DNA from: Mucilaginibacter rubeus
Lineage (GTDB): Bacteria; Bacteroidota; Bacteroidia; Sphingobacteriales; Sphingobacteriaceae
NCBI RefSeq assembly: GCF_014643835.1
Contig: NZ_BMKD01000005.1
Span: 186,001 to 250,000, forward strand
DNA length: 64,000 nt
Direction of reading: 5' to 3'
The first letter of the stretch is position 1. Every line of letters begins with the position of its first letter. Both the position numbers and the translations under genes were made by a program. Positions 1-8,265 of this stretch are shown here, piece by piece. The notes under the pieces are model-generated. The model had not been told where the DNA came from, made no database searches, and saw nothing but the letters and a program-made list of their open reading frames with translations.

Positions 1-930
1 ATCAGCAGCAGTTCTGATTACGATGCTGATATCGCTGCTCTTAAATCTGAAGGCGACAACGAAAAGCTATTTTTTGAAATAGCTGTTAAAGATATCCAGG
101 CTGCTGCCGACCTGTTTAAAGGTATTTACGAAGAATCAAACAAAGTTGATGGTTACGTAAGCCTTGAAGTTTCTCCGTTCCTGGCTTTAGATACCGAAGG
201 TACTGCTAAACAAGCAGAAGAACTTTGGAAAAAAGTTAACCGCGAAAACGTAATGATCAAAATCCCTGGTACTAAACCAGGTTTGGCTGCTATTCAGCAA
301 TCAATTGCAAAAGGTATCAACATCAATGTTACACTGCTGTTTGGTTTAGAGCGTTACGAAGAAGTAACTGAAGCTTACATTGCAGGCCTGGAAGAACATT
401 TAGCTGCAGGTCATAAAATTGCCCACATCGCGTCAGTAGCCAGTTTCTTCCTGAGCCGTATTGATGTTATTGTAGACCCGATCATTGAAGCAAAAGGCGA
501 AAAAGAGCTGTATGGTGAGGTCGCAATCGCATCAGCTAAAAAAGCATACGAAATTTATAAAAGGGTATTCAGCAGCGAAAGGTGGAAAAAACTTGCCGAG
601 CAAGGCGCACAACCACAGCGTTTATTATGGGCAAGTACAGGCAGTAAAAACCCTGCTTTTAAAGATACCAAATATGTTGAGGCATTAATTGGCCCGGACA
701 CAGTTGATACCGTTCCTTTGGAAACTGTTGACGCTTTCCGTGATCATGGTGTTGCTGCAAACACGTTAGAAACCGGTTTAGATAAAGCTACCGAGATCTT
801 AGCCAAACTACCTTCTTTAGGTATCGACCTTGCTGCTGTAACCCAGCAACTGGAAGACGAAGGTATCGAGAAATTCAACAAACCATTTGAAAAGTTGTTG
901 AACGCTATCGAAACACAGAAAAATAAGTAA
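1..930 (+). CDS. tal: Transaldolase (5' partial)
   Basis: Transaldolase of the non-oxidative pentose phosphate branch; it moves a three-carbon ketol unit between sugar phosphates in the cytoplasm. The frame is already open at base 1 and shows 309 residues, so the true start lies outside the window. The Schiff-base lysine sits in MIKIPGT (visible residue 87). The visible N-terminus (SSSSDYDADI) resembles the segment that follows the TSNPTIF motif in the longer transaldolase subfamily (about 350-370 residues), so I infer that 40-50 residues are missing. It lies on the same strand as gnd, zwf and pgl, so both branches of the pathway are grouped here. An inverted repeat follows the stop. Confidence 0.95.
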   Translation: MSSSSDYDADIAALKSEGDNEKLFFEIAVKDIQAAADLFKGIYEESNKVDGYVSLEVSPFLALDTEGTAKQAEELWKKVNRENVMIKIPGTKPGLAAIQQSIAKGININVTLLFGLERYEEVTEAYIAGLEEHLAAGHKIAHIASVASFFLSRIDVIVDPIIEAKGEKELYGEVAIASAKKAYEIYKRVFSSERWKKLAEQGAQPQRLLWASTGSKNPAFKDTKYVEALIGPDTVDTVPLETVDAFRDHGVAANTLETGLDKATEILAKLPSLGIDLAAVTQQLEDEGIEKFNKPFEKLLNAIETQKNK

Positions 931-940
931 TCAAGTTCGA

Positions 941-1010
941 AGTCTTAAGCCGAAAGTCCAAGTTCGAAGTCGGGATTATCTCTTTGACTTTGAACTTAGG
1001 ACTTTAGACT
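941..1010. repeat. AGTC-rich intergenic inverted repeat
   Basis: Between tal and the HAD gene. The core arms at 953-971 and 986-1005 are near-complementary copies of a degenerate AAAGTCCAAGTTC word, so the stretch can fold into a long imperfect hairpin. A single related arm occurs at 21322-21352 after the Lys-rich secreted peptide gene. It has no run of T after the stem, so it is not a classical intrinsic terminator, although it sits where one would be expected. Confidence 0.5.
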
Positions 1011-1035
1011 AACGACTTTAATACAAAATACATCT

Positions 1036-1662
1036 ATGGAAGTTGCTGATCTGAAGATCCTTTTTTTTGACGTGGGCGGCATTTTGCTGTCGAACGGATG
1101 GGGGCATGAGGCGCGCGAAGAAGCGGCCAAACGTTTTAACCTTGATTACGACGAAGTTAACGCGCTGCATAATTTCATTTTTAACGTATATGAAATTGGT
1201 AGCATCACGCTCGACGAATACCTTGATACGGTGATATTTAACCACCCGAGGGATTTTGTACGCGAAGATTTTAAGGATTTTATCTATTCTACATCTGTTG
1301 AATTGCCCATGCTGCAATTCCTGAAAGATTGGAAAAAAGATTGCGGCTTCCGCATTATATCAGTGAACAACGAGGGCAAGGAACTGAACGATTATAGGGT
1401 ACGTAAGTTTAAGCTGCATGAATGTTTTGATGCCTTTGTATCATCATGCGAAGTGAAAATGCGTAAACCTGATCCGGGTATCTGGCAGTTAGCTATGGGT
1501 ATAGCCCAGGTATCGCCTCAGCAATGCGTTTATTTCGACGACAGGAAAATGTTTGTCGATACCGCGCAAAAATTAGGTATCCGTTCTTTTCAGCACACCA
1601 GCCTCGAAAACACTAAGAAAATTTTAGAAACTCTTAAAAAAGAAAACCTCAAAACAACATGA
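1036..1662 (+). CDS. HAD-superfamily hydrolase (YihX-like)
   Basis: Cytoplasmic haloacid-dehalogenase-fold hydrolase of 208 residues, probably a sugar-phosphate phosphatase. All four HAD motifs are visible: FFDVGG with nucleophile D12, the Ser of ISVNNEG, the Lys of MRKPDP, and the acidic pair of YFDDR. The second Asp of the usual DxD is Gly, as in the E. coli YihX group (FDLGNV), a glucose-1-phosphatase type. The helical cap lies between motifs I and II. Its stop overlaps the gnd start (ATGA), so the two are translationally coupled. The link to pentose phosphate metabolism is inferred from this neighbourhood, and the substrate is not certain. Confidence 0.85.
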   Translation: MEVADLKILFFDVGGILLSNGWGHEAREEAAKRFNLDYDEVNALHNFIFNVYEIGSITLDEYLDTVIFNHPRDFVREDFKDFIYSTSVELPMLQFLKDWKKDCGFRIISVNNEGKELNDYRVRKFKLHECFDAFVSSCEVKMRKPDPGIWQLAMGIAQVSPQQCVYFDDRKMFVDTAQKLGIRSFQHTSLENTKKILETLKKENLKTT

Positions 1663-3083
1663 GCGCAACAGAAAATAAATACGCCTTTGGTATGATAGGC
1701 CTGGGTGTTATGGGTCGCAGCCTGCTGCTGAACATGGCCGATCATGGCTTCGCGGTGGCCGGGCACGATAAAGATACCGGTAAAGTAGATTCATTGAACC
1801 AGGAAGCTGGTGACAGGGCCGCAAAGGGCTTTGCCGATGTTAAAGAATTTATACAGAGCCTTACCACACCAAGGGCTATCATGATGCTAGTGCCTGCCGG
1901 TAAAATTGTTGACGCTGTAATTGAGGAATTAACCCCCTTATTAGAAAAAGGCGATATCCTGATTGATGGCGGTAATTCGCACTTTACTGATACAAACCGT
2001 CGTGTTGAGGAACTGGAGGCTAAAGGCCTGCATTTCTTCGGTATGGGCGTATCGGGCGGTGAAGAGGGTGCCCGTCGTGGCCCAAGCATGATGCCGGGTG
2101 GCGATAAGGATGCTTATGCTGTCATGAAACCTATTTTTGAAGCAATTGCTGCTAAAGTTAACGGCGAACCTTGTGTTACTTACATTGGCCCTGGCGCATC
2201 AGGTCACTTTGTTAAAATGGTGCACAACGGTATCGAGTACGGTATCATGCAGGTAATTGCCGAAACTTATGAGATCCTGAAAAAAGGCTTAAAGTTAGGT
2301 AACGACGAAATTGGCGATTTATTCACCAAATGGAACGAAGGCCGTTTACAGTCATTCCTGTTAGATATCACCAAAGATATTTTCAAATACAAAGCACCTG
2401 GAACCGATCATTTATTGTTAGATGATATTAAAGACGAAGCGAAAGCTAAAGGTACAGGTAAATGGACGTCGCAGGTGGCTATGGATTTGGTAACCCCAAT
2501 CCCAACCATCGATACATCTGTATCAATGCGCGACCTGTCTAAATACAAATCACTGCGTGAAAAAGCTTCAACACTTTATAATGATCCTATCGAGCTTAAA
2601 GGCGATAAAGAAGAGTTATTGGTTGCTTTAGAGCAGGCTTTCTACTTCACCAGCATCGTTACTTACGCACAAGGTATGCACCTGCTTACCAAAGCATCTG
2701 AAGAGTATAAATATGACCTTCATTTGGGCGAAATTGCCAAGATCTGGAGAGGCGGCTGTATCATCCGTTCAGAATTTTTGAATGACATATACAATGCTTA
2801 CAATAAAGATCAGGCACTGCCTCACCTGTTGCTTGACAGTGATATACAGGCATTGGTTGCCGGTACTTTACCAGGCATCAGGAAAGTATTATCGGCTACT
2901 ATTGCTGCTGGTGTTGCTGCTCCCGGTTATGCTTCAGCACTGAGCTATTTTGATGCTTTCCGCAGCGAAAGAATGCCTTCAAACCTTACCCAGGCCCAGC
3001 GTGATTATTTTGGCGCGCACACTTATGAGCTGATTGGTAAAGAAGGCACCTTCCATACACAATGGGCTCCGGCAAACGACTAA
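1659..3083 (+). CDS. gnd: 6-phosphogluconate dehydrogenase (decarboxylating)
   Basis: Oxidises 6-phosphogluconate to ribulose-5-phosphate and CO2 with reduction of NADP, in the cytoplasm. It has 474 residues, the normal family length. The Rossmann motif GLGVMGRSLLLNM lies at about residues 14-26. The substrate-binding signature GVSGGEEGARRGPSMMPGG is at about 130-148, and the catalytic lysine region HFVKMVHNGIEYG at about 184-196. The C-terminal all-helical domain is complete. It overlaps the upstream HAD gene by four bases and is 26 bases from zwf, so gnd-zwf-pgl probably form one transcript. Confidence 0.97.
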   Translation: MSATENKYAFGMIGLGVMGRSLLLNMADHGFAVAGHDKDTGKVDSLNQEAGDRAAKGFADVKEFIQSLTTPRAIMMLVPAGKIVDAVIEELTPLLEKGDILIDGGNSHFTDTNRRVEELEAKGLHFFGMGVSGGEEGARRGPSMMPGGDKDAYAVMKPIFEAIAAKVNGEPCVTYIGPGASGHFVKMVHNGIEYGIMQVIAETYEILKKGLKLGNDEIGDLFTKWNEGRLQSFLLDITKDIFKYKAPGTDHLLLDDIKDEAKAKGTGKWTSQVAMDLVTPIPTIDTSVSMRDLSKYKSLREKASTLYNDPIELKGDKEELLVALEQAFYFTSIVTYAQGMHLLTKASEEYKYDLHLGEIAKIWRGGCIIRSEFLNDIYNAYNKDQALPHLLLDSDIQALVAGTLPGIRKVLSATIAAGVAAPGYASALSYFDAFRSERMPSNLTQAQRDYFGAHTYELIGKEGTFHTQWAPAND

Positions 3084-3109
3084 TTGACGCTATTAATTAA
3101 AACAAAACA

Positions 3110-4624
3110 ATGAGCACAACAGCTAAATCAGACCCTACCATATTTATCATTTTTGGTGGAACGGGAGATTTGAACTCCCGGAAAATTGCGCCGGCCCTAT
3201 ATAATCTATTTTTAGATGGATGGATGCCCAAACAATTTTCCATTATTGGTACCGGTCGTACCAAGCTAACCGACGAGCAGTTCAGAGAAAACCTATATAA
3301 AGATATCAACCAGTTTTCGCGCAGCGGTAAAACGGACGATAAACAATGGGCCGAATTTGTAAAAAACGTTTATTACCAGGTATCTGACGCTACTGATTTT
3401 GAAACATACAAAGAATTTGGCAAACGCATTGAGAAACACAACGCCGAGTGGAAAACTAAGGCAAACGTGTTGTTTTACCTTGCGGTAGCGCCTAATTTCT
3501 TCCCGATCATTGCCTCAAACATATCAAAAGCTAAATTGGCCGATGATAAAAAACGTGTAAGGATCATCATTGAGAAACCATTTGGACACGACCTGGAAAC
3601 TGCAAAAGATCTGAACCAGTTATTGAAAAGCATTTTTGATGAATGCCAGATCTATCGTATCGATCATTACCTGGGTAAAGAAACTGTTCAAAATATCATG
3701 GCTTTCCGTTTTGCCAACTCCATTATGGAGCCGTTATGGAACCGTAACCATATTGAGCACGTACAAATTTCAGTTACCGAGCAATTGGGCGTTGAAGAAC
3801 GCGGCGACTATTATGATGGCTCAGGTGCGATGAGGGATATGATCCAAAACCACCTGCTGCAATTGCTTTGCCACGTGGCTATGGAACCTCCTATCAGTTT
3901 TAGCGCCGACGAAGTACGCGACCGCAAAGTTGACGTATTGAAAGCAATGCGCAAGTTTACCGCTGAAGACGTACGTAACTCAACAGTTAGGGGCCAATAC
4001 GGCAGCGGATGGATGAAAGGTAAAGAAGTACCGGGATACCGCGAAGAACCAAAAGTTAATCCGGAATCAAATACCGAAACTTTTGCAGCAATTAAGTTCT
4101 TCATCGACAACTGGCGCTGGCAAGGTGTACCATTCTACTTGCGTACAGGTAAAAGAATGCACCAGTCATCTTCAGTTATCACTATCCAGTTTAAAGATGT
4201 CCCTCACCAGATTTTCCCGGCCGAAGCTACTGAAAGCTGGCAGCAAAACAGGTTGATCATCAGCATTCAGCCAGAGATGAGCATCCGTTTGCAGGTTCAG
4301 GCTAAACGCCCGGGTATCGATATGGTATTAAACGCCGTTGATATGGTGTTTGACTATAAAGGTACTTATACCAACCAGGCGCCTGAAGCTTATGAAACAC
4401 TGATCCTGGATACCATGATGGGCGATCAAACCCTGTTTATGCGTGGTGACCAGGTTGAGGCAGCATGGGAACTGGTAATGCCGATACTAAACACATGGCA
4501 AAATAAAAAGAGCCTTAACTTCCCTAATTATTCGGCCGATTCATGGGGCCCTGAAGCTGCAGAAGCTTTAATTGCCCGTGATGGTTATAATTGGTTTACT
4601 TTACCTGTAAACGGTAAAAAATAA
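3110..4624 (+). CDS. zwf: Glucose-6-phosphate 1-dehydrogenase
   Basis: First enzyme of the oxidative pentose phosphate pathway: glucose-6-phosphate to 6-phosphogluconolactone with NADP reduction. 504 residues, full length. The N-terminal dinucleotide-binding segment FGGTGDLNSRKIAPALYNL is at about 15-33, and the active-site signature RIDHYLGKETVQN at about 182-194 contains the catalytic His and Lys. The downstream lactonase starts only 7 bases after the stop, which fits co-expression. No promoter-like sequence was seen in the short gap to gnd. Confidence 0.97.
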   Translation: MSTTAKSDPTIFIIFGGTGDLNSRKIAPALYNLFLDGWMPKQFSIIGTGRTKLTDEQFRENLYKDINQFSRSGKTDDKQWAEFVKNVYYQVSDATDFETYKEFGKRIEKHNAEWKTKANVLFYLAVAPNFFPIIASNISKAKLADDKKRVRIIIEKPFGHDLETAKDLNQLLKSIFDECQIYRIDHYLGKETVQNIMAFRFANSIMEPLWNRNHIEHVQISVTEQLGVEERGDYYDGSGAMRDMIQNHLLQLLCHVAMEPPISFSADEVRDRKVDVLKAMRKFTAEDVRNSTVRGQYGSGWMKGKEVPGYREEPKVNPESNTETFAAIKFFIDNWRWQGVPFYLRTGKRMHQSSSVITIQFKDVPHQIFPAEATESWQQNRLIISIQPEMSIRLQVQAKRPGIDMVLNAVDMVFDYKGTYTNQAPEAYETLILDTMMGDQTLFMRGDQVEAAWELVMPILNTWQNKKSLNFPNYSADSWGPEAAEALIARDGYNWFTLPVNGKK

Positions 4625-4631
4625 AAAGCTG

Positions 4632-5363
4632 ATGAAACTGAATATCTATAACACGGAAGGTGAAGTTTTAACCGGGCTGGCAGATCACTTTGTTACCCTG
4701 GCTACCGAAGCTATTAACAAAAACGGGAAGTTCAGTGTGGCGCTTTCGGGCGGCAGCTCACCTAAAAAGCTATACGAACTATTAGCTTCAACAACATACG
4801 CCGACCAGGTGAACTGGGAAAAAGTTTTCTTCTTTTTTGGCGATGAGCGCAACGTACCTCATGACCATAAGGATAGCAATTACCTGATGGCAAAAAAGGC
4901 CTTGTTTGAGCCATTGATGATCAGTCCGGCGCAGATTTTCCCGGTTGAGACATCGTTTGGCCCTGCCGAAGCCGCTGCCAAATACTGGGAAGTGATCTCA
5001 GCGTTTTTTGATGATGGCGAAGCAAGCTTTGATCTCGTGCTGTTAGGCTTAGGCGATAACTCGCACACCGCATCATTATTCCCTTATACACCGGTGCTGC
5101 ATGACCGTGTACCCGGCGTAAAGGAAGTATGGCTTGAAGACCAGCAGGTATGGCGCATTACCCTCAACGCACCGCTTATTAATGATGCTGCTCAAATAGC
5201 ATTCTTAGTTTACGGCGCAGGCAAGGCCGAAGCTGTAAAACACATCCTGGAAGATGATGAGGACATTGAGCTTTATCCGGCGCAGCTTATTGATTCCATA
5301 TCCGGCGAAGTAGAATGGTTCCTCGACGAACCGGCTGCTGCCGAATTGGAGAATAAAGAATAA
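4632..5363 (+). CDS. pgl: 6-phosphogluconolactonase (DevB/SOL type)
   Basis: Hydrolyses 6-phosphogluconolactone to 6-phosphogluconate, linking the zwf and gnd steps. 243 residues, typical of the SOL/DevB family and unrelated to the beta-propeller lactonases. Visible motifs are the phosphate-binding SVALSGGSSPKKLYELL (about 35-51), FFFGDERNVPHDHKDSNY (about 65-82), and GLGDNSHTASLFP (about 138-150), equivalent to the family GxGxDGHxASLFP with Asn-Ser in place of Asp-Gly. It is the last gene of the group, and a good intrinsic terminator follows 24 bases after the stop. Confidence 0.95.
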   Translation: MKLNIYNTEGEVLTGLADHFVTLATEAINKNGKFSVALSGGSSPKKLYELLASTTYADQVNWEKVFFFFGDERNVPHDHKDSNYLMAKKALFEPLMISPAQIFPVETSFGPAEAAAKYWEVISAFFDDGEASFDLVLLGLGDNSHTASLFPYTPVLHDRVPGVKEVWLEDQQVWRITLNAPLINDAAQIAFLVYGAGKAEAVKHILEDDEDIELYPAQLIDSISGEVEWFLDEPAAAELENKE

Positions 5364-5387
5364 TATCCGCTATTATTTTAGCAACTA

Positions 5388-5419
5388 AAGGGCTTGGGCA
5401 TTTGCTTAAGCCCTTTTTG
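5388..5419 (+). terminator. Intrinsic terminator of the tal-pgl group
   Basis: Perfect 8-bp stem AAGGGCTT / AAGCCCTT (5388-5395 and 5408-5415) with a 12-base loop, followed directly by a T-rich tract. It lies just after pgl. Confidence 0.85.
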
Positions 5420-5754
5420 TTTTGGCGGTTCTATAATGATTACCGGATGCACATTGTACATTAAATTCACAGGATTTTTTTTCGATATTTAATCGTTTCG
5501 CCCAATTTCACGCAGAATTCATCATTTTTCGGGTCAAAAACACATGTTAAGCCAATGTTAATTTTGACAGAAAAACAGCAATTACGACGGCATTTTACAC
5601 TGCCCTGACTAAAATACCAATAGGGTCAAAAAATAAATTACTATTAATCAATCGATTAAATATTCATGACTTTTGGATGAAAAATCGCATCTGATTTGTG
5701 TTGTTAATTTGCTGTGTGTTTAAAACAACATATATCAAAAACACAACAATAGTT
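5420..5754. other. Long 5' region of the beta-barrel gene
   Basis: 335 bases without a gene, A+T rich. It contains the word GGGTCAAAAA twice (about 5530 and 5625) and a weak TTAATTTG near 5704 that resembles the Bacteroidota -7 element. I see no open reading frame worth reporting and no recognisable riboswitch. Probably a promoter plus long leader for the downstream outer-membrane protein gene. Confidence 0.4.
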
Positions 5755-6360
5755 ATGAAAAATTTATTCAAAGTTTCAGCATTAGCCCTTGCATTTGCAG
5801 GCTTAGCATTTGGTGCAAAAGCACAAACATCTACACCTACCACCACTACTACAACATCAACTACAACTAAAAGCGGCATCCGTTACAGCATCGGTGTTGA
5901 CGCAGGCATTCCTCTTGGCGATTTCAAAGATAACTACAAGTGGAATTTAGGCGGTTCGGTACAAGCTGATATCCCGGTGGTTTCAAACCAGTTATTTGTT
6001 ACTGTTAACGCAGGTTACAACAATATCTTTGGTAAAAATGATGTGGTTGTAGGTAATACAACTGTTAGCCCTACCGATTTTCATTTGATCCCGGTTAAAG
6101 CAGGTTTGAAATACTTCCCGATCAGCAACTTCTACGTACAAGGTGAAGCCGGTGCTGCATTCCTGTTAAACAAATCTGACGTTGGTGCCAATAAATCAAC
6201 TGCATTTGTTTACGCTCCGCAAATTGGTGTTCAGTTCCCGGTAAGTGCAAGCAGCTTTATTGATGCTGGTATCCGCTACGAAGCAACTACCAAATATGCT
6301 ACCGGCGTTGACGCAAGCAAGGTTAACTTTATAGGTTTACGTGTAGCGTACGGCTTTTAA
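5755..6360 (+). CDS. Outer membrane beta-barrel protein
   Basis: Predicted secreted porin-like beta-barrel of 201 residues. The start at 5755 is chosen because it gives a clean signal peptide (MKNLFKVSALALAFAGLAFGAKAQ, cleaved after AKAQ or just beyond); frame-compatible upstream codons would only add a poor N-terminus. The mature protein begins with a Thr/Ser-rich linker and then alternating amphipathic strands (GVDAGIPLGDF, LFVTVNAGYNNIF, FYVQGEAGAAFLL). It ends in an aromatic residue (VAYGF), the usual outer-membrane barrel C-terminus. It stands alone between two terminators. The specific function is unknown. Confidence 0.85.
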   Translation: MKNLFKVSALALAFAGLAFGAKAQTSTPTTTTTTSTTTKSGIRYSIGVDAGIPLGDFKDNYKWNLGGSVQADIPVVSNQLFVTVNAGYNNIFGKNDVVVGNTTVSPTDFHLIPVKAGLKYFPISNFYVQGEAGAAFLLNKSDVGANKSTAFVYAPQIGVQFPVSASSFIDAGIRYEATTKYATGVDASKVNFIGLRVAYGF

Positions 6361-6388
6361 TATATGGCCCTACACATACCTTGATATC

Positions 6389-6420
6389 AAAAGGGGAGTT
6401 CATTCGGGCTCCCCTTTTTT
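6389..6420 (+). terminator. Intrinsic terminator
   Basis: Stem AAAAGGGGAG / CTCCCCTTTT (6389-6398 and 6409-6418) with a 10-base loop and a T run. It follows the beta-barrel gene by 28 bases. Confidence 0.9.
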
Positions 6421-6483
6421 ATTATGTTTTTTTAGTTGATATGAACCTTTATAATTAAATAAATCGTATAAATTAGCACATTG

Positions 6484-6513
6484 TTTGTATTTTGACACGT
6501 AATATTACATTTA
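6484..6513 (+). promoter_or_regulatory. Possible promoter of the NtrC-type regulator
   Basis: TTTG at 6484-6487, 18 bases, then TACATTTA at 6506-6513, one base off the Bacteroidota -7 consensus TAnnTTTG. It lies 20 bases before the ATG at 6534. Confidence 0.35.
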
Positions 6514-6533
6514 CCGCACAATAATTGCTGAAT

Positions 6534-7982
6534 ATGAAAAGGATCCTCATCATTGATGATGAAGTTAATGTGGCGTTATTGCTATCGAAGTTTTTGACGC
6601 GGAATGGGTTTGACGTTAGTACGGCATCAAGCGGTACCGGGGGGATGGAAGCGTTGAAAAATGGTGAATATCAACTTGTACTATGTGATTTCAGGCTCGA
6701 AGATACCGACGGCCGCGAAATGCTCCGCAATATTAAAATTCAATATCCTAAAACAGGGGTTATCATCATCACCGGCTATTCAGATATTAAAATGGCGGTT
6801 GAGCTTATTAAAATGGGGGCCTATGATTATATCACCAAGCCGCTGTATCCCGATGAAATATTAAATACTATTAATAAGGCCCTTGAAACACACCATGCCC
6901 TGGTTGAAATTGACGAGGAGCCCCAGGCGACTATTTTACCTGAGAAAACTAAAGTTAACACTGTAAAAAAAACCGTTTTTGCAGCCGAATTTGTAACCGG
7001 CACCAGCCGCGCGTCAAAAGAGCTTGCCCGGCAGATAGAACTGGTGGCGCCAACAAACTACAGTGTTATTATTTTAGGCGAAAGTGGTACCGGAAAAGAA
7101 TCCGTAGCGAAAAGCATTCACCTCAACAGTCCGCGGCATAACCAGCCTTTTATAGCCATGGATTGCGGCTCTTTAACCAAGGAGCTCGCGGCAAGTGAAT
7201 TTTTTGGTCACGAAAAGGGTTCATTTACCGGCGCTTTATATACTAAAATAGGCCACTTTGAAATGGCTAACGGAGGCACTTTATTTTTAGATGAAGTGGG
7301 CAACCTTTCGTACGAGATCCAGGCAGCTTTACTTCGTACCGTACAGGAACGTAAAGTCAAAAGAATAGGCAGTACCAAAGAGATAGATCTTGATGTACGC
7401 ATTATCATAGCCACCAACGAGAACCTGCAGGAAGGGATTCAGAAGGGCCGTTTCCGCGAAGATCTTTATCATCGCTTTAACGAGTTTAGCATTTACATGC
7501 CGCCATTACGTGAGCGCGGCCATGATATTATCTTACTGGCCGAACATTTTTTAAAAATAGCCAACCAGGAGCTCGGGCGCAACGTTGAATCGTTTTCGCA
7601 GGAGGTTGTGGATTGCTTTATGAATTACCGCTGGCAGGGCAATATCCGCGAGCTTAAAAACGTGATCCGCCGTGCAGCACTTTTGGCCGAGGGCAATGAG
7701 ATCACGCTTAAAGCATTGCCGCTTGAAATGTCGACCTATAAATTATCATACGAAACGGCTAATCATTATACGCAGCATCATCATACCACAGCACATGCGG
7801 TAGAAGCGCCCGAGGCTAAAGAACCCCGTCATGACCTTAAAAATGCCGCGCTCGAGGCCGAATATGAAACAATTATAAGGGTATTAAGGGAAGTTAATTT
7901 CAACAAAACCAAAGCTGCCGAGATCCTGAATATCGACCGCAAAACCCTCTATAATAAAATGAAGGCCATTAACCTTAAGTAA
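6534..7982 (+). CDS. Sigma-54-dependent response regulator (NtrC family)
   Basis: Two-component transcription activator, 482 residues from the ATG at 6534 (an in-frame TTG at 6525 is possible). Receiver domain at about 1-120 with phospho-acceptor D52 in LCDFRLED. AAA+ sigma-54 interaction domain at about 150-390 with Walker A GESGTGKE (182-189), Walker B GGTLFLDEV, and an RFREDLYHRF-type arginine region. The sigma-54 contact loop reads GSFTGA (229-234) instead of GAFTGA. A Fis-type helix-turn-helix sits at the C-terminus (NKTKAAEILNIDRKTLYNKM). No histidine kinase gene is adjacent; the next gene encodes only a histidine-box peptide. Target genes are not evident. Confidence 0.95.
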   Translation: MKRILIIDDEVNVALLLSKFLTRNGFDVSTASSGTGGMEALKNGEYQLVLCDFRLEDTDGREMLRNIKIQYPKTGVIIITGYSDIKMAVELIKMGAYDYITKPLYPDEILNTINKALETHHALVEIDEEPQATILPEKTKVNTVKKTVFAAEFVTGTSRASKELARQIELVAPTNYSVIILGESGTGKESVAKSIHLNSPRHNQPFIAMDCGSLTKELAASEFFGHEKGSFTGALYTKIGHFEMANGGTLFLDEVGNLSYEIQAALLRTVQERKVKRIGSTKEIDLDVRIIIATNENLQEGIQKGRFREDLYHRFNEFSIYMPPLRERGHDIILLAEHFLKIANQELGRNVESFSQEVVDCFMNYRWQGNIRELKNVIRRAALLAEGNEITLKALPLEMSTYKLSYETANHYTQHHHTTAHAVEAPEAKEPRHDLKNAALEAEYETIIRVLREVNFNKTKAAEILNIDRKTLYNKMKAINLK

Positions 7983-7983
7983 A

Positions 7984-8187
7984 ATGGGTGCTCATGAAGA
8001 AAAGGACGATGCTGAGGCCATGCGCAAATTAAGGCACGATATAAAAAATCAATTATCAAACATTCACCTGGCGCTTGAGCAATTACGGTATGAAATACCC
8101 AATCCAACATCAGACTGTTTGTTTTACATGGATACCATAGAAATAAGTTCAATCCGGATCAATACCCTGCTTAACGATACCAATTAA
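7984..8187 (+). CDS. 67-residue histidine-box (DHp-like) protein
   Basis: Small protein starting one base after the NtrC-type regulator stop, so almost certainly co-transcribed. Residues 16-33 (LRHDIKNQLSNIHLALEQ) resemble the phospho-acceptor helix of histidine kinases (HExxNPL-type H-box), with candidate H18; the rest can form a second helix. There is no ATPase domain, sensor domain or membrane segment, so it cannot be a complete kinase. It could be a phosphotransfer or phosphatase partner of the regulator, or a remnant of a kinase that lost its other domains. A terminator follows 21 bases downstream. Function inferred, not established. Confidence 0.75.
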   Translation: MGAHEEKDDAEAMRKLRHDIKNQLSNIHLALEQLRYEIPNPTSDCLFYMDTIEISSIRINTLLNDTN

Positions 8188-8208
8188 AGGCGTTGCAATT
8201 AATGCTTG

Positions 8209-8236
8209 AAACGCTAAAACTTTTTGGCGTTTTTTT
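8209..8236 (+). terminator. Intrinsic terminator
   Basis: Stem AAACGC / GCGTTT (8209-8214 and 8227-8232), extended internally by AAAA/TTTT pairing, followed by a T run. It closes the regulator plus histidine-box transcript. Confidence 0.75.
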
Positions 8237-8265
8237 GTTTAAGCAAGTATCAATCAACAGCCTAC

